Below are positions 9,745-17,587 of a stretch of 64,000 nt of DNA, piece after piece. The notes beneath the pieces were generated by a model. The model was not told where the DNA came from. It searched no databases and saw only the letters and a list, made by a program, of their open reading frames with translations. The stretch's first letter is position 1, and each line of letters starts with the position of its first letter. Where the stretch lies: assembly GCF_008632455.1 (NCBI RefSeq), contig NZ_CP043929.1:1674001-1738000 (forward strand), given 5' to 3'. The DNA is from Methylomonas rhizoryzae (lineage in GTDB: Bacteria > Pseudomonadota > Gammaproteobacteria > Methylococcales > Methylomonadaceae). The position numbers and the translations under genes are program-made.

Positions 9745-10278
9745 TTACGATATAACGCCAAGCTCAGCCGAGGAAGGCCGCACATCGCGGCCTGACGTCG
9801 GCTGGAGCGCCGTGTTATGCGTATTTGCCATGTAGCGAGGGTGCTGCAGGGCTTTTTCATACTCCTCACTTGAATAGAACGGCCAAACTTCAAGATTTCC
9901 GTAACCATTAAAATGTTCATCAAGACGCTTGGTTGCCTTTCCAAGCGAAAGAAGCCAGATAATCGGGCGGAGAGTTTTATAGTAAAGTGGCCATTTAGGC
10001 CACCTGTACTCAAAGTCACTTTTGAGAAAAACAATGGCGCGTTTAATGACCACCAACTGATTTTCATTTAACGCCCACTTGCCTTTTAATTTGTGCCTTT
10101 GCAAATCATCATAGGTAAGCCACATTTCGTCATAAATGGCATTCACGCCACGGTCTTCAGTTTCTAATTCGAATATTGCATCATCAAACTCGAAATTATC
10201 CATAAAACACTCAACAAAGTGCCTAATTTCTTCCGCCAACTTATTTCGTGCTTTACGGTCAATCATGTTTTTACGCAT
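9745..10278 (-). CDS. hypothetical protein, C-terminus read through attC (cassette gene)
   Basis: The frame encodes 177 residues, acidic near the N-terminus (FVECFMDNFEFDDAIFELET) with no recognised domain. The first ATG (10278) lies within the R' box of the upstream attC; ATG 10266 (MIDRKARNKL) is a more likely start. The frame passes through the whole downstream attC site (9750-9820), so the last two dozen residues, about NTALQPTSGRDVRPSSAELG, are attC-encoded. Tails of this form are common in cassette proteins. Function unknown. Confidence 0.6.
   Translation of the reverse strand: MRKNMIDRKARNKLAEEIRHFVECFMDNFEFDDAIFELETEDRGVNAIYDEMWLTYDDLQRHKLKGKWALNENQLVVIKRAIVFLKSDFEYRWPKWPLYYKTLRPIIWLLSLGKATKRLDEHFNGYGNLEVWPFYSSEEYEKALQHPRYMANTHNTALQPTSGRDVRPSSAELGVIS
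9750..9820 (-). other. attC recombination site
   Basis: On the minus strand this 71-nt site begins GCATAACACGGCGCTCC (R'') and ends GAGCTTGGCGTTATAT (R' GTTATAT, complement of 9750-9756). Arms CAGCCGAC and CGGCTGAGC pair, and AGGCCGC/GCGGCCT closes the apical stem. This is a textbook attC layout. Confidence 0.9.
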
Positions 10279-10335
10279 AACGTTCGACGTAAGGGGCCTG
10301 CCGAAGGCAGGTCCCCTTGACGGAGGGGTTAAGCC
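10275..10335 (-). other. attC recombination site
   Basis: On the minus strand the 61-nt site runs from R'' GCTTAAC (complement of 10329-10335) to R' GTTATGC (complement of 10275-10281). The arms CCGTCAAGGGGACC and GGCCCCTTACGTCG pair and CTGCC/GGCAG closes the stem around TTC. It is the clearest attC in the array. Confidence 0.93.
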
Positions 10336-10347
10336 TCGCTGGCTGGG

Positions 10348-10905
10348 TTAATTGCACCATTGCTCTTGGCAGGGAATGCCATCATTGTTGCCATCCATCT
10401 TCGTGCCCGGGCAGTTGTTTATGAACCACTTCGCCTCCGCGCACGATGTCATCTGCGAGCAGTAGGTTCGTCCGTCACAGCTGAAACTCGCAGGGGATAT
10501 CGAAATCGATGGCGCGCGCGTCAAGGGGATGGCCGGTTGCGCGGCAAGTTCCCTGCGGTGCTGCCAGCCAGTGAACTGCTTGTAGCCCCAGGTGCCGCCC
10601 ACGGCAAGCAAGGCGACCATGACGACAACTCCAATCCAACTTGTCCGTGACTTTGAGGTGGCGCTCCCGCTTACCCTTTGCGACCTAGCCGCTCCCACTG
10701 CCAGACGCACGATCTTTACAGCCTGAGGCTTGCCGTCACGGCCTCGATCCAGTTCGTAGGAGAGCTTCTCGCCTACAGTTGGTCTTGTTCCGTCTCGCGG
10801 AAATGCACTCACATGAACGAATATTTCAGCTCCGCCATGCGTGGGGGCGATGAAGCCGAAGCCTCGATCTTCGTTCCAATTGCGGAGAGTGCCAGTAAGG
10901 GGCAT
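10348..10905 (-). CDS. cold-shock domain, membrane helix and Excalibur-domain protein (cassette gene)
   Basis: Starting at ATG 10905 (MPLTGTLRNWNEDRGFGFI), the 185-residue protein joins three parts. Residues 1-65 form a cold-shock (OB-fold, nucleic-acid-binding) domain with the RNP-like GFGFI and EIFVHVSAF motifs. A single helix (WIGVVVMVALLAVGGTWGY) follows near residues 85-105. The C-terminus is an Excalibur-type calcium-binding motif with paired cysteines and the DGNNDGIPCQ loop. The upstream ATG 10920 is inside the R' box and less likely. This is the first cassette of array 1. Its function is unknown; the topology would put the nucleic-acid domain inside and the calcium motif outside. Confidence 0.8.
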   Translation of the reverse strand: MPLTGTLRNWNEDRGFGFIAPTHGGAEIFVHVSAFPRDGTRPTVGEKLSYELDRGRDGKPQAVKIVRLAVGAARSQRVSGSATSKSRTSWIGVVVMVALLAVGGTWGYKQFTGWQHRRELAAQPAIPLTRAPSISISPASFSCDGRTYCSQMTSCAEAKWFINNCPGTKMDGNNDGIPCQEQWCN

Positions 10906-10918
10906 TGCGAGGCCTAAC

Positions 10919-11179
10919 AAGAAATTAGATAGTTAACCGTATATCCACCCGAAAATGCTCTTCGATACGATAATTTATTGATCTGCATATAAATTTCCTT
11001 TCCGTTTATCATCGAGGACGGGCGGCCGCGTGACGCGGTCATCGAATCGGTCTGCATTGAATCAGAATGCGCGGTAGAAGGCAACGGGGCGGCGGATGTG
11101 CGCGCAAACAAATCCAGCACCCCATTTCGGCGGTTGTGCCGGCCGCTTGGGCAAATTCATGCCTGTTTACCCCGCAATC
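10919..11179. other. region between cassette array 1 and the kdpD promoter
   Basis: No gene was found. The array ends at the R' box 10912-10918, and the following sequence shows no attI-like or integrase sequence. An AT-rich stretch (about 10960-11010) could hold a promoter for the minus-strand cassettes, but no clear -35/-10 pair can be named. Confidence 0.5.
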
Positions 11180-11200
11180 TTTACGATATTTTTACCGGCT
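11180..11200 (+). promoter_or_regulatory. candidate KdpE operator upstream of kdpD
   Basis: The core ACGATATTTTTACCGGCT, preceded by TTT, matches the site at 1438-1458 at 19 of 21 positions. It lies 50 nt before the kdpD start chosen here and supports that start, since an ORF extended to 11098 would run through it. If real, KdpE would control both halves of the split kdp locus. Confidence 0.5.
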
Positions 11201-11250
11201 TGTTCGTAAACTTATGTTGTTCCATTTTTTCCGCGCCGGCAAAGACAGTC

Positions 11251-13989
11251 ATGAACAACGAACGTCCAGACCCCGATCAATTACTCGCCCGAGTCGAGCG
11301 CGATCAAGCCAGAGCCCGGCGTGGCCGCTTGAAAATTTTTTTCGGCGCGGCGGCAGGCGTCGGCAAAACCTTTGCGATGCTGTTGGCCGCCAGGGAACGG
11401 CGGGCCGAAAATCTGGACGTGGTGGTCGGCGTGGTGGAAACCCACGGCCGCAAGGAAACCAAAGCCCTACTGGAGGGCCTGGAAGTATTGCCTTTGCGTA
11501 AAATCGAATACAAAGGCACGGTGCTGCAGGAGTTCGATCTGGATGCGGCGCTGAAGCGGCGCCCGGCCATCATTTTGGTCGATGAGCTGGCGCATTCCAA
11601 TGCGCCGGGTTCCCGCCATCCCAAACGCTGGCAGGATATTCACGAATTGCTGGATGCCGGTATCGACGTGTATAGCGCCTTGAACGTGCAGCATCTGGAA
11701 AGCCTGAACGACGATATTGGTCAGATTTCCGGTATTCGGGTTTGGGAAACCGTGCCGGACACGTTTTTCGAAGATGCCGACGAAGTGGAACTGGTGGATT
11801 TGCCGCCGGACGAATTGCTGCTGCGCCTTAAGGAAGGCAAGGTGTACCTGCCGCAGCAGGCCCAGGAGGCCATCCATCATTTCTTCCGCAAAGGCAATTT
11901 GATTGCCTTGCGGGAATTGTCGTTGCGGCAAACGGCCAATCGCGTGGACGCGCAAATGCTGGATTACCGCGAAGACAACGCCATCCGCGAGGTTTGGCAG
12001 GTCGGCGACCGTATCCTGGTGTGTATAGGTCCTAACGAATTAGCCGAGCGCCTGGTACGGGCCGGCAAGCGTTTGGCCAACAGCCTGCGCGCCGAATGGA
12101 TAGTCGCTTATGTGGAAACCCCGCAATTGCAACGGATGCCGGCCGAAAAGCGCGACGGCGTGCTGCGCATCCTGCGCCTGGCCGAGCAACTCGGCGCGGA
12201 AACCGTGACCCTTAGTGCGCCGGAGATGAGCACGGCCTTGATTCGCTTTTCCCGCGAACGCAATATCAGCAAGATCGTGATCGGTAAACCCAGTCGGCGC
12301 GGTTGGCGGCGTTGGATATTGGGATCGGTGGTGGATGCCTTGATCAGCCGTGCCCACAATATCAATATTTACTTGCTGGGCAGCCCGCAAACACGGGAGC
12401 GCGGTGACAGCCAGCCGGAACTGTCGCTATTTAGAAAAAGCTCTTTGCCGGGTTTGAAACAACGTATCCCTTCCAAGACCAAGCGGCGCTATGCGGGTTA
12501 TTTTTGGGCCGTTGCGGTTACGGTGTTGAGCACGATACTCGGCCGTTTGATGATAGGCCGCCTGGAGTTGGCCAATTTGGTCATGGTTTACTTGTTGGGC
12601 GTGGTGTTCATCGCCACCCGGTTCGGACGCGGGCCGTCCATTTTGGCTTCCGTGCTGAGCGTCGCTTGTTTCGATTTTTTATTCGTGCAGCCTTTTTACA
12701 GTTTGTCCGTTTCGGATAGCCAATATCTCATTACCTTGCTGGCCTTATTGGTGGTCGGAATCGTGATTAGCAGCTTGACCGCCAACGTGCGTTCGCAGGC
12801 TAAAGTGGCCGCGCATCGAGAACGCCGGGCCGCGGCGCTGTACTCCATGAGCAAGGAGCTCAGCAGCAGTCAATCGGAAGAGGAGGTGATGCGGGTTGCC
12901 GTCAAGCATCTCTATTCGGAATTCAGCAGCCGCAACGTGATATTGTTTCCCAATAGCCAGGGGCGCATGGTGTTTCCGAACAAGCAAGCCCTTGCCGAAT
13001 CGTTGCTGGGCGCCGATTTGAGCGTGGCGCAATGGGTTTTCGACCACAATGAAATCGCCGGTCAAGGTACCAATACGTTGCCGGGTGCTTCGGCCGTCTA
13101 TTTCCCTATCCATAATGAAGATAAGGTGTTGGGTGTGTTAGCGTTATTGCCGGTCAATCTGCGTCGGGTATTTTTGCCGGAACAACAAAAACTGTTGGAA
13201 ACCTTTTTACGTCAGATCGGCCAGGCTGTTGCCAGAATCCGCTTTTCCGAACAGGCCCGCTCGACCTTAATGCAAATGGAAGCCGAGCGCTTGCGCAATT
13301 CGCTGCTGAGCGCGATTTCTCACGATTTGCGCACGCCACTGGCCACCATTATCGGCTCGGCCAGCGCCATCGTCCAAAATGAGGAGAAATTACGGCCCGC
13401 AGACCGAATCGAACTGGGACAGGGCATTGTCGACGAGGCCGAACGGATGTCCAATCTGGTCAATAGCATTCTGGACATGGCCAAATTGGAGACCGGGTTA
13501 CTGGAATTGAATAAACAATGGTATCCGCTGGAAGAAATCATTGGCACCGCGCTGACCCAATTGCATGGTCAATTGGCCGGCCGGCCGGTCAGGGTCAAAC
13601 TGCCGGAAGGCATTCCGATGGTGTTGGCCGATGCGGTGATGATAGAGCAGGTGTTGATCAATCTGTTGGAAAACGCGGTGCGCTATACGCCCGTCGGGAG
13701 CGCTTTGGAGATTGTCGCCGAGATTGGCGAAACTTCGGCCGAGATTGCCGTGCTGGATCATGGTCCCGGTATTCCCAAAGGCCAGGAAGAACGGTTGTTC
13801 GAGAAATTTTATCAGGCACGCCATGAAAGCGCGCAAAGCGGGGTCGGGTTGGGACTGGCCATTTGCCGAGCCATCGTCGAAATTCACGGTGGCCGAATTG
13901 TTGCCCGCAACCGGGCGGAAGGCGGGGCGGCCTTTAGTTTCACCCTGCCGTTGGATCAAGCGCCTCCCAGCGTGGAAGCCGAGGAATAA
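11251..13989 (+). CDS. kdpD: KdpD sensor histidine kinase
   Basis: KdpD senses K+ limitation and osmotic state and phosphorylates KdpE. From ATG 11251 (MNNERPDPDQLL) it has 912 residues. The order is an N-terminal KdpD domain with a Walker-like FFGAAAGVGKTFAML, a USP-like domain, four membrane helices (DUF4118, about residues 415-515), a GAF-like region, a HisKA domain with SAISHDLRTPLATI (His near 691), and a HATPase domain (NLLENAVRYTP, GPGIP, GVGLGLAI). kdpE follows after 25 nt. It is separated from kdpFABC by the barrel gene and the cassette array. Confidence 0.96.
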   Translation: MNNERPDPDQLLARVERDQARARRGRLKIFFGAAAGVGKTFAMLLAARERRAENLDVVVGVVETHGRKETKALLEGLEVLPLRKIEYKGTVLQEFDLDAALKRRPAIILVDELAHSNAPGSRHPKRWQDIHELLDAGIDVYSALNVQHLESLNDDIGQISGIRVWETVPDTFFEDADEVELVDLPPDELLLRLKEGKVYLPQQAQEAIHHFFRKGNLIALRELSLRQTANRVDAQMLDYREDNAIREVWQVGDRILVCIGPNELAERLVRAGKRLANSLRAEWIVAYVETPQLQRMPAEKRDGVLRILRLAEQLGAETVTLSAPEMSTALIRFSRERNISKIVIGKPSRRGWRRWILGSVVDALISRAHNINIYLLGSPQTRERGDSQPELSLFRKSSLPGLKQRIPSKTKRRYAGYFWAVAVTVLSTILGRLMIGRLELANLVMVYLLGVVFIATRFGRGPSILASVLSVACFDFLFVQPFYSLSVSDSQYLITLLALLVVGIVISSLTANVRSQAKVAAHRERRAAALYSMSKELSSSQSEEEVMRVAVKHLYSEFSSRNVILFPNSQGRMVFPNKQALAESLLGADLSVAQWVFDHNEIAGQGTNTLPGASAVYFPIHNEDKVLGVLALLPVNLRRVFLPEQQKLLETFLRQIGQAVARIRFSEQARSTLMQMEAERLRNSLLSAISHDLRTPLATIIGSASAIVQNEEKLRPADRIELGQGIVDEAERMSNLVNSILDMAKLETGLLELNKQWYPLEEIIGTALTQLHGQLAGRPVRVKLPEGIPMVLADAVMIEQVLINLLENAVRYTPVGSALEIVAEIGETSAEIAVLDHGPGIPKGQEERLFEKFYQARHESAQSGVGLGLAICRAIVEIHGGRIVARNRAEGGAAFSFTLPLDQAPPSVEAEE

Positions 13990-14014
13990 TGCCTTTATCG
14001 ACGCGTCGCTCACT

Positions 14015-14731
14015 ATGTCAAAATCCGATCCCGTCATCGTCGTCATTGAAGACGATCCGTCCATTCGACGTTTTCTGCGTACCAGTCTTGGCGCGCACGG
14101 CTTTAAGGTCTTCGACGCCGAGACCGGTAAACAAGGTCTGGTCGAAGTGGGCGTGCGCAAGCCCGATTTGGTGATTCTGGATCTGGGATTACCCGACATG
14201 GATGGCGTCGATGTGATCAAAACCATGCGATCCTGGTCGTCCGTGCCTATCATCATTTTGTCGGCGCGCAGCGGCGAGCAGCAGAAAATCGAGGCCTTGG
14301 ATGTCGGTGCCGACGATTATTTGACCAAGCCCTTCGGCTTCGGCGAATTGTTGGCGCGAATCCGGGTTGCTTTACGCCATGCTGCCAGGCTACAGGAACC
14401 TACCCAGGACAATGTCTTTATTACGGGTAACCTCAAAGTGGACCTGGCTAACCGCTTGGTCAGCGTGGAGGCGCGGGAGGTCCACCTCACGCCGATTCAA
14501 TATCGTCTTTTGATGGTACTGGTCAAAAACGCCGGAAAAGTCTTAACGCATCAACAAATTCTGAACGAAGTCTGGGGGCCGGCCTACCGGGAAAACGCCC
14601 ATTACCTGCGGATTTACATGAGCCAATTGCGGCAAAAACTGGAAGCCGATCCGACCCGGCCGACATTTTTGCTGACCGAGTCCGGTGTGGGTTACCGGTT
14701 GAAATTAGGTGAACGCAGCGAATCCGGCTAA
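14015..14731 (+). CDS. kdpE: KdpE response regulator
   Basis: This 238-residue OmpR-type regulator starts at ATG 14015 (MSKSDPVIVVIEDD). The receiver domain has the acidic pair ED near the start, the phosphoacceptor aspartate at about residue 56 (VILDLGLPDMDG), and conserved Ser and Lys (ILSARS, YLTKPF). A winged-helix DNA-binding domain follows (HLTPIQYRLLMVLVKNAG, YLRIYMSQLRQKLE). It is the partner of KdpD and presumably binds the two sites described at 1438 and 11180. Confidence 0.96.
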   Translation: MSKSDPVIVVIEDDPSIRRFLRTSLGAHGFKVFDAETGKQGLVEVGVRKPDLVILDLGLPDMDGVDVIKTMRSWSSVPIIILSARSGEQQKIEALDVGADDYLTKPFGFGELLARIRVALRHAARLQEPTQDNVFITGNLKVDLANRLVSVEAREVHLTPIQYRLLMVLVKNAGKVLTHQQILNEVWGPAYRENAHYLRIYMSQLRQKLEADPTRPTFLLTESGVGYRLKLGERSESG

Positions 14732-14929
14732 TACATCGTGCCTATGTTGACGGATTTCATCGGCGCATAGGCCCGGCCGCCGATGTATTCGCGAAATGAT
14801 CGTCTAATATTGGCCTGGAAGCGTCTAGCGGCAATCTTAAGCGCAACTTCGTAGTGATCGCCGGAGCGTCCGCTATTGAATGCTTTGTGATTCATGCCGG
14901 TTTTGACGTCGGCGGCAGGTGGAGAAAGA

Positions 14930-14956
14930 GGTCTGCCGTTAAAACAACGGCAGACC
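14930..14956. terminator. strong stem-loop between kdpE and marC-like gene
   Basis: GGTCTGCCGTT, five bases, AACGGCAGACC: perfect 11-nt arms. On the minus strand the stem is followed by TCTTTCTCC, on the plus strand by no T run. It sits about 200 nt after kdpE and 70 nt before the next gene. A terminator or processing hairpin is likely; orientation is uncertain. Nothing else was found in 14732-15024. Confidence 0.45.
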
Positions 14957-15024
14957 ATGCGGAGCAAACTTTTTCTCAACAACGGTATCGAAACACCCGG
15001 GATTTTTTTTGCGACGTAGTAAGC

Positions 15025-15666
15025 ATGGAACTCGACGAATACATCAAACTACTGGCCGGACTATTGTCGGTCGTTGACCCGGTTGGGGCTATTCCTCTGT
15101 TCATCAGCCTGACCGAGCAGCGTAGTTCCTCCGAGCGGCGGCGGATCGCATGGGTTTGCTCAATGTCGGTCGGGGCCGTGCTTATGCTGGCCCACACAGG
15201 CGGTAGCGCGTGGTTGGCATTCTTCGGTATCGGTATCCCGTCGTTTCAAATCGCCGGCGGCATTATCATCCTGTTGATGGGAATTTCCATGGTCAAAGCG
15301 TCCCATGACCGTTCCAGAAATACTCCGGAAGAACGGGCCGAATCGGTCGAGAAAGATTCGATTGCCGTGGTACCTATGGCTATTCCCCTGTTAAGCGGGC
15401 CGGGCGCGATGAGTACCGTCATCGTCAACCATAATTTGAATCCATCCTGGGATTACGATCTTTTGGCAACTTGTGTGATTGCCACGGTGGCGCTGATCGT
15501 ACTGGTTTGTTTGTTGATGGCGGAAACGATTGCCAATTTACTGGGCAGAACCGGGATCAACGTGATTACCCGCGTATTCGGTTTGATTATTTTATCGCTA
15601 GCCGTGGAGTTTATTACCCGGGGCTTGGCGGAGGTTTTTCCCATATTGGCGAAAACGTCGATTTAG
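15025..15666 (+). CDS. MarC-family integral membrane protein
   Basis: From ATG 15025 (MELDEYIKLLAGLLSVVDP) the protein has 213 residues and about six membrane helices. The N-terminal DPVGAIPLFISLT and central AIPLLSGPGAMSTVIV segments are the two signature repeats of the MarC/YchE/YhgN family (UPF0056). The family is annotated as putative small amino-acid or multidrug transporters, but transport has not been firmly shown for most members. The nearby T run at 15003 and weak ribosome site leave some doubt about exact regulation. Confidence 0.88.
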   Translation: MELDEYIKLLAGLLSVVDPVGAIPLFISLTEQRSSSERRRIAWVCSMSVGAVLMLAHTGGSAWLAFFGIGIPSFQIAGGIIILLMGISMVKASHDRSRNTPEERAESVEKDSIAVVPMAIPLLSGPGAMSTVIVNHNLNPSWDYDLLATCVIATVALIVLVCLLMAETIANLLGRTGINVITRVFGLIILSLAVEFITRGLAEVFPILAKTSI

Positions 15667-15715
15667 GCAGTCTGAATAATTCGGGCCGACAATCATTTTG
15701 ACTTAGGGGGTATTG

Positions 15716-16144
15716 ATGAAACGGTTAGCTTCCATGTTGAGCGCCGCCGTTTTGCTCGCGACGGCCGCGTACTGTCATGCGGATGTTTATAAATGCCGGC
15801 GTGCCGGGCAAGTCTTCTATCAACAACGCCCGTGTAAAGACAATTCGGAAACGGGCAAGCTGGACATAGCGCCGCAAACGCAGGCTGAAAAGGCAATCGC
15901 CCGGGAAAAACTGCAAGCGATTCGGAGGCAATTCGATGCCGGAAAAGCCGCGGCGGAGCAAGCACGAGCTGCGCAGGGGGCGCCGGCCCAGCAGGCTGAG
16001 CCGGAAAGTCCGCCGGTGCGGCGCATGTACATGTTCGGCAATCCTTTAAACGAGCCGGTTGACCCCGATGTTCCCGTAGATCCGAACCAGCCGGTACAAA
16101 TTATTTATCCGTGGGGCAATCCGCGCCATCAGCCTGAAGAATGA
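15716..16144 (+). CDS. DUF4124-like secreted protein
   Basis: The 142-residue protein starts at ATG 15716 behind AGGGGG, with a signal peptide ending near CHA|DVYKC. The mature start DVYKCRRAGQVFYQQRPC resembles DUF4124 domains, which begin with (V/I)YKCxxxGxxxYQxxPC and have two cysteines. A charged helical segment rich in Ala and Gln follows, then a Pro-rich tail (NEPVDPDVPVDPNQPVQ). It is probably periplasmic; function unknown. Confidence 0.7.
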   Translation: MKRLASMLSAAVLLATAAYCHADVYKCRRAGQVFYQQRPCKDNSETGKLDIAPQTQAEKAIAREKLQAIRRQFDAGKAAAEQARAAQGAPAQQAEPESPPVRRMYMFGNPLNEPVDPDVPVDPNQPVQIIYPWGNPRHQPEE

Positions 16145-16151
16145 GACGGTT

Positions 16152-16751
16152 TCAGGCCGGTTCCGCCGTGACGCGTCGGTTTTTTTCGAGCAAGGCGTAA
16201 TAAGGCAACAAAGCGCCCATCAGTGCTTGATAAATGGCGAAAGCATCGGTGGGATCTTTCTGTTTGAGTTCGGCAACTTCGTTTAGAAAGCGATGCAGCA
16301 TTTTGAACAAATTCTCTATCGTCATTGCCAGCCAGGCATCGTTGGTAATCCATTTGTCGATGAATTCGTCCAGCCGGGCGAAAGTCAGTTTCAGTAGCGG
16401 ATAAGAGGTTTGCGTTTCCTTGAATTCCCGTAGCGTCATATATTCTATATAAGCCCGGTCGGATGCCAGCCGCGGCTGATTGGTGATACTAAGGTAAGTA
16501 GCTTTGTAGTCTGCGTGGGCGGCATCGAATTTTTCGCAAAATTCGGTTTCGTTAGTAATTTCGAGCCAAGGTAAAACATTCACAAGGGTTACGACATAGC
16601 ACTCGCCTATCGCCGCCAGCATTTTGTCGAATTGCTCGACGAAAGCCGGTTTGGTCAGTTCGCCTTTAATCAGAGTTTCAAGCGCGGCTAATTCGTGCGC
16701 AGTAACGCCAACCGTGGCCAATTCCCGCGTGAGTTTGAGTTCGACTGCCAT
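16152..16751 (-). CDS. helical protein of unknown function
   Basis: The 199-residue product is predominantly helical, soluble and rich in Leu, Glu and Thr. It has no signal peptide and no catalytic motif that I recognise. Its 3' end is convergent with the DUF4124-like gene at 7 nt. A YegP-like gene lies 62 nt upstream on the same strand and could be co-transcribed. Composition and codon use match the neighbours, so it is likely a real resident gene. Confidence 0.6.
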   Translation of the reverse strand: MAVELKLTRELATVGVTAHELAALETLIKGELTKPAFVEQFDKMLAAIGECYVVTLVNVLPWLEITNETEFCEKFDAAHADYKATYLSITNQPRLASDRAYIEYMTLREFKETQTSYPLLKLTFARLDEFIDKWITNDAWLAMTIENLFKMLHRFLNEVAELKQKDPTDAFAIYQALMGALLPYYALLEKNRRVTAEPA

Positions 16752-16813
16752 ATTGCCGATACCTATTGTTGCTGGTCTGGAGAAAAGTTAAACATCGCTC
16801 GCCGTGTTTTACC

Positions 16814-17149
16814 TCATTCGGTCAGATCGACCACTTCGGCAACGCAGGCATTGTCTTTGACGGTATGCAACGCATTGTCGAATACCATAGGCGAGTTGTA
16901 TAAAATGCTTTTAACCAGAATGCTCCCGCCGGCATCCTTGATCACGAAAAACGTGTCGCCCTCAGGCACTTTGCCGGCGGCGATTTGGTTGCTCATTAAC
17001 GAGCCGGTCCTCACTTCCTTGATTGCCTGCATGGCTTCCTCCTTGTTGTCGTAATCGCCGCTCATCAATATCAGTTCGCCGCTACTGTTGAGGAAGTTGA
17101 AAAAATACTGCTTTTCGTCGTTGGTTTTCAGTTCGAAAGTGGCTGGCAT
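16814..17149 (-). CDS. YegP-like DUF1508 (UPF0339) protein
   Basis: The 111-residue protein has two copies of the DUF1508 unit: FELKTNDEKQYFFNFLNSSG...SGDYDNKEEAMQAI and, less well conserved, TFFVIKDAGGSILVKS. Family members are small cytoplasmic proteins of unknown function with an Arg/Lys-rich or aromatic core; E. coli YegP is the reference. Start at ATG 17149 has no competing upstream codon. Confidence 0.8.
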   Translation of the reverse strand: MPATFELKTNDEKQYFFNFLNSSGELILMSGDYDNKEEAMQAIKEVRTGSLMSNQIAAGKVPEGDTFFVIKDAGGSILVKSILYNSPMVFDNALHTVKDNACVAEVVDLTE

Positions 17150-17587
17150 GTTTTTTTCCGCTAGTGTTCGGTTGGAATGGATTGTTCGCCGATCGACTAT
17201 TTGTCTACCGATTCCTCACGAATTACCGGAAAGCCCTGCGGAGAAGGAATCACAATGTACGAGCGGCGCCTGCAATATCCCCGACGCAAGCATTATGCCA
17301 AGAAAAAGTCCTTTGTAATCAATGCAAAGAGTGCGCTAGCGTGTTTCTTTGTTGGTTTTGCTACACGACATTGACCGGATTTCGTTAGTTTTGGAGCTGT
17401 ATCATGGCTGTGTAGCGTTTGAATGTCTGAGAAGCGACAAAGGCCTTGTAACGGCAACCCAGCCATGCTGGATAGTCACAGCTGGGTTTTAGTAGTCATT
17501 CTCATAATCCAGGCGGTAACAATGTCGATGGTTGTCGGTATAGAATGCCGCTTTAGTGTCTTTTAAGCAGTTTGCCCCGCTAGTTCC
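17150..17587. other. gene-free region with a stem-loop
   Basis: No gene is supported here. A stem formed by AACCCAGC (17456-17463) and GCTGGGTT (17481-17488) followed by TTAG could be a weak terminator or part of a small RNA. The promoter of the lytic transglycosylase gene must lie in 17490-17587. Confidence 0.4.

Larger units (their letters stand above)
8084..10918 (-). mobile_element. integron cassette array 1 without integrase (CALIN-type)
   Basis: Five minus-strand genes, each short and unrelated, are separated by attC sites with R' boxes GTTATGC, GTTATAT, GTTATGC and GTTAGGC and self-complementary arms. A further R' box (GTTAGGC, complement of 10912-10918) marks the upstream edge of the first cassette. 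No tyrosine integrase gene is present in the window, so this fits a cluster of attC sites lacking an integron integrase. The array lies between the kdp transport genes and kdpDE. The last cassette (8084-8542) has no recognisable attC after it. Confidence 0.85.

Noticed and set aside
8084..10918. Toxin-antitoxin or defence island between kdp halves
   Set aside because: No toxin, nuclease or TA pair seen; attC sites explain the gene layout.
11098..11250. N-terminal extension of KdpD by 51 residues
   Set aside because: The extension runs through the operator-like site and adds sequence atypical for KdpD; ATG 11251 gives the normal N-terminus.
14728..14982. 84-residue minus-strand frame between kdpE and the marC-like gene
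   Set aside because: It runs through a perfect hairpin and has no family I recognise; a transposase remnant was considered but nothing supports it.
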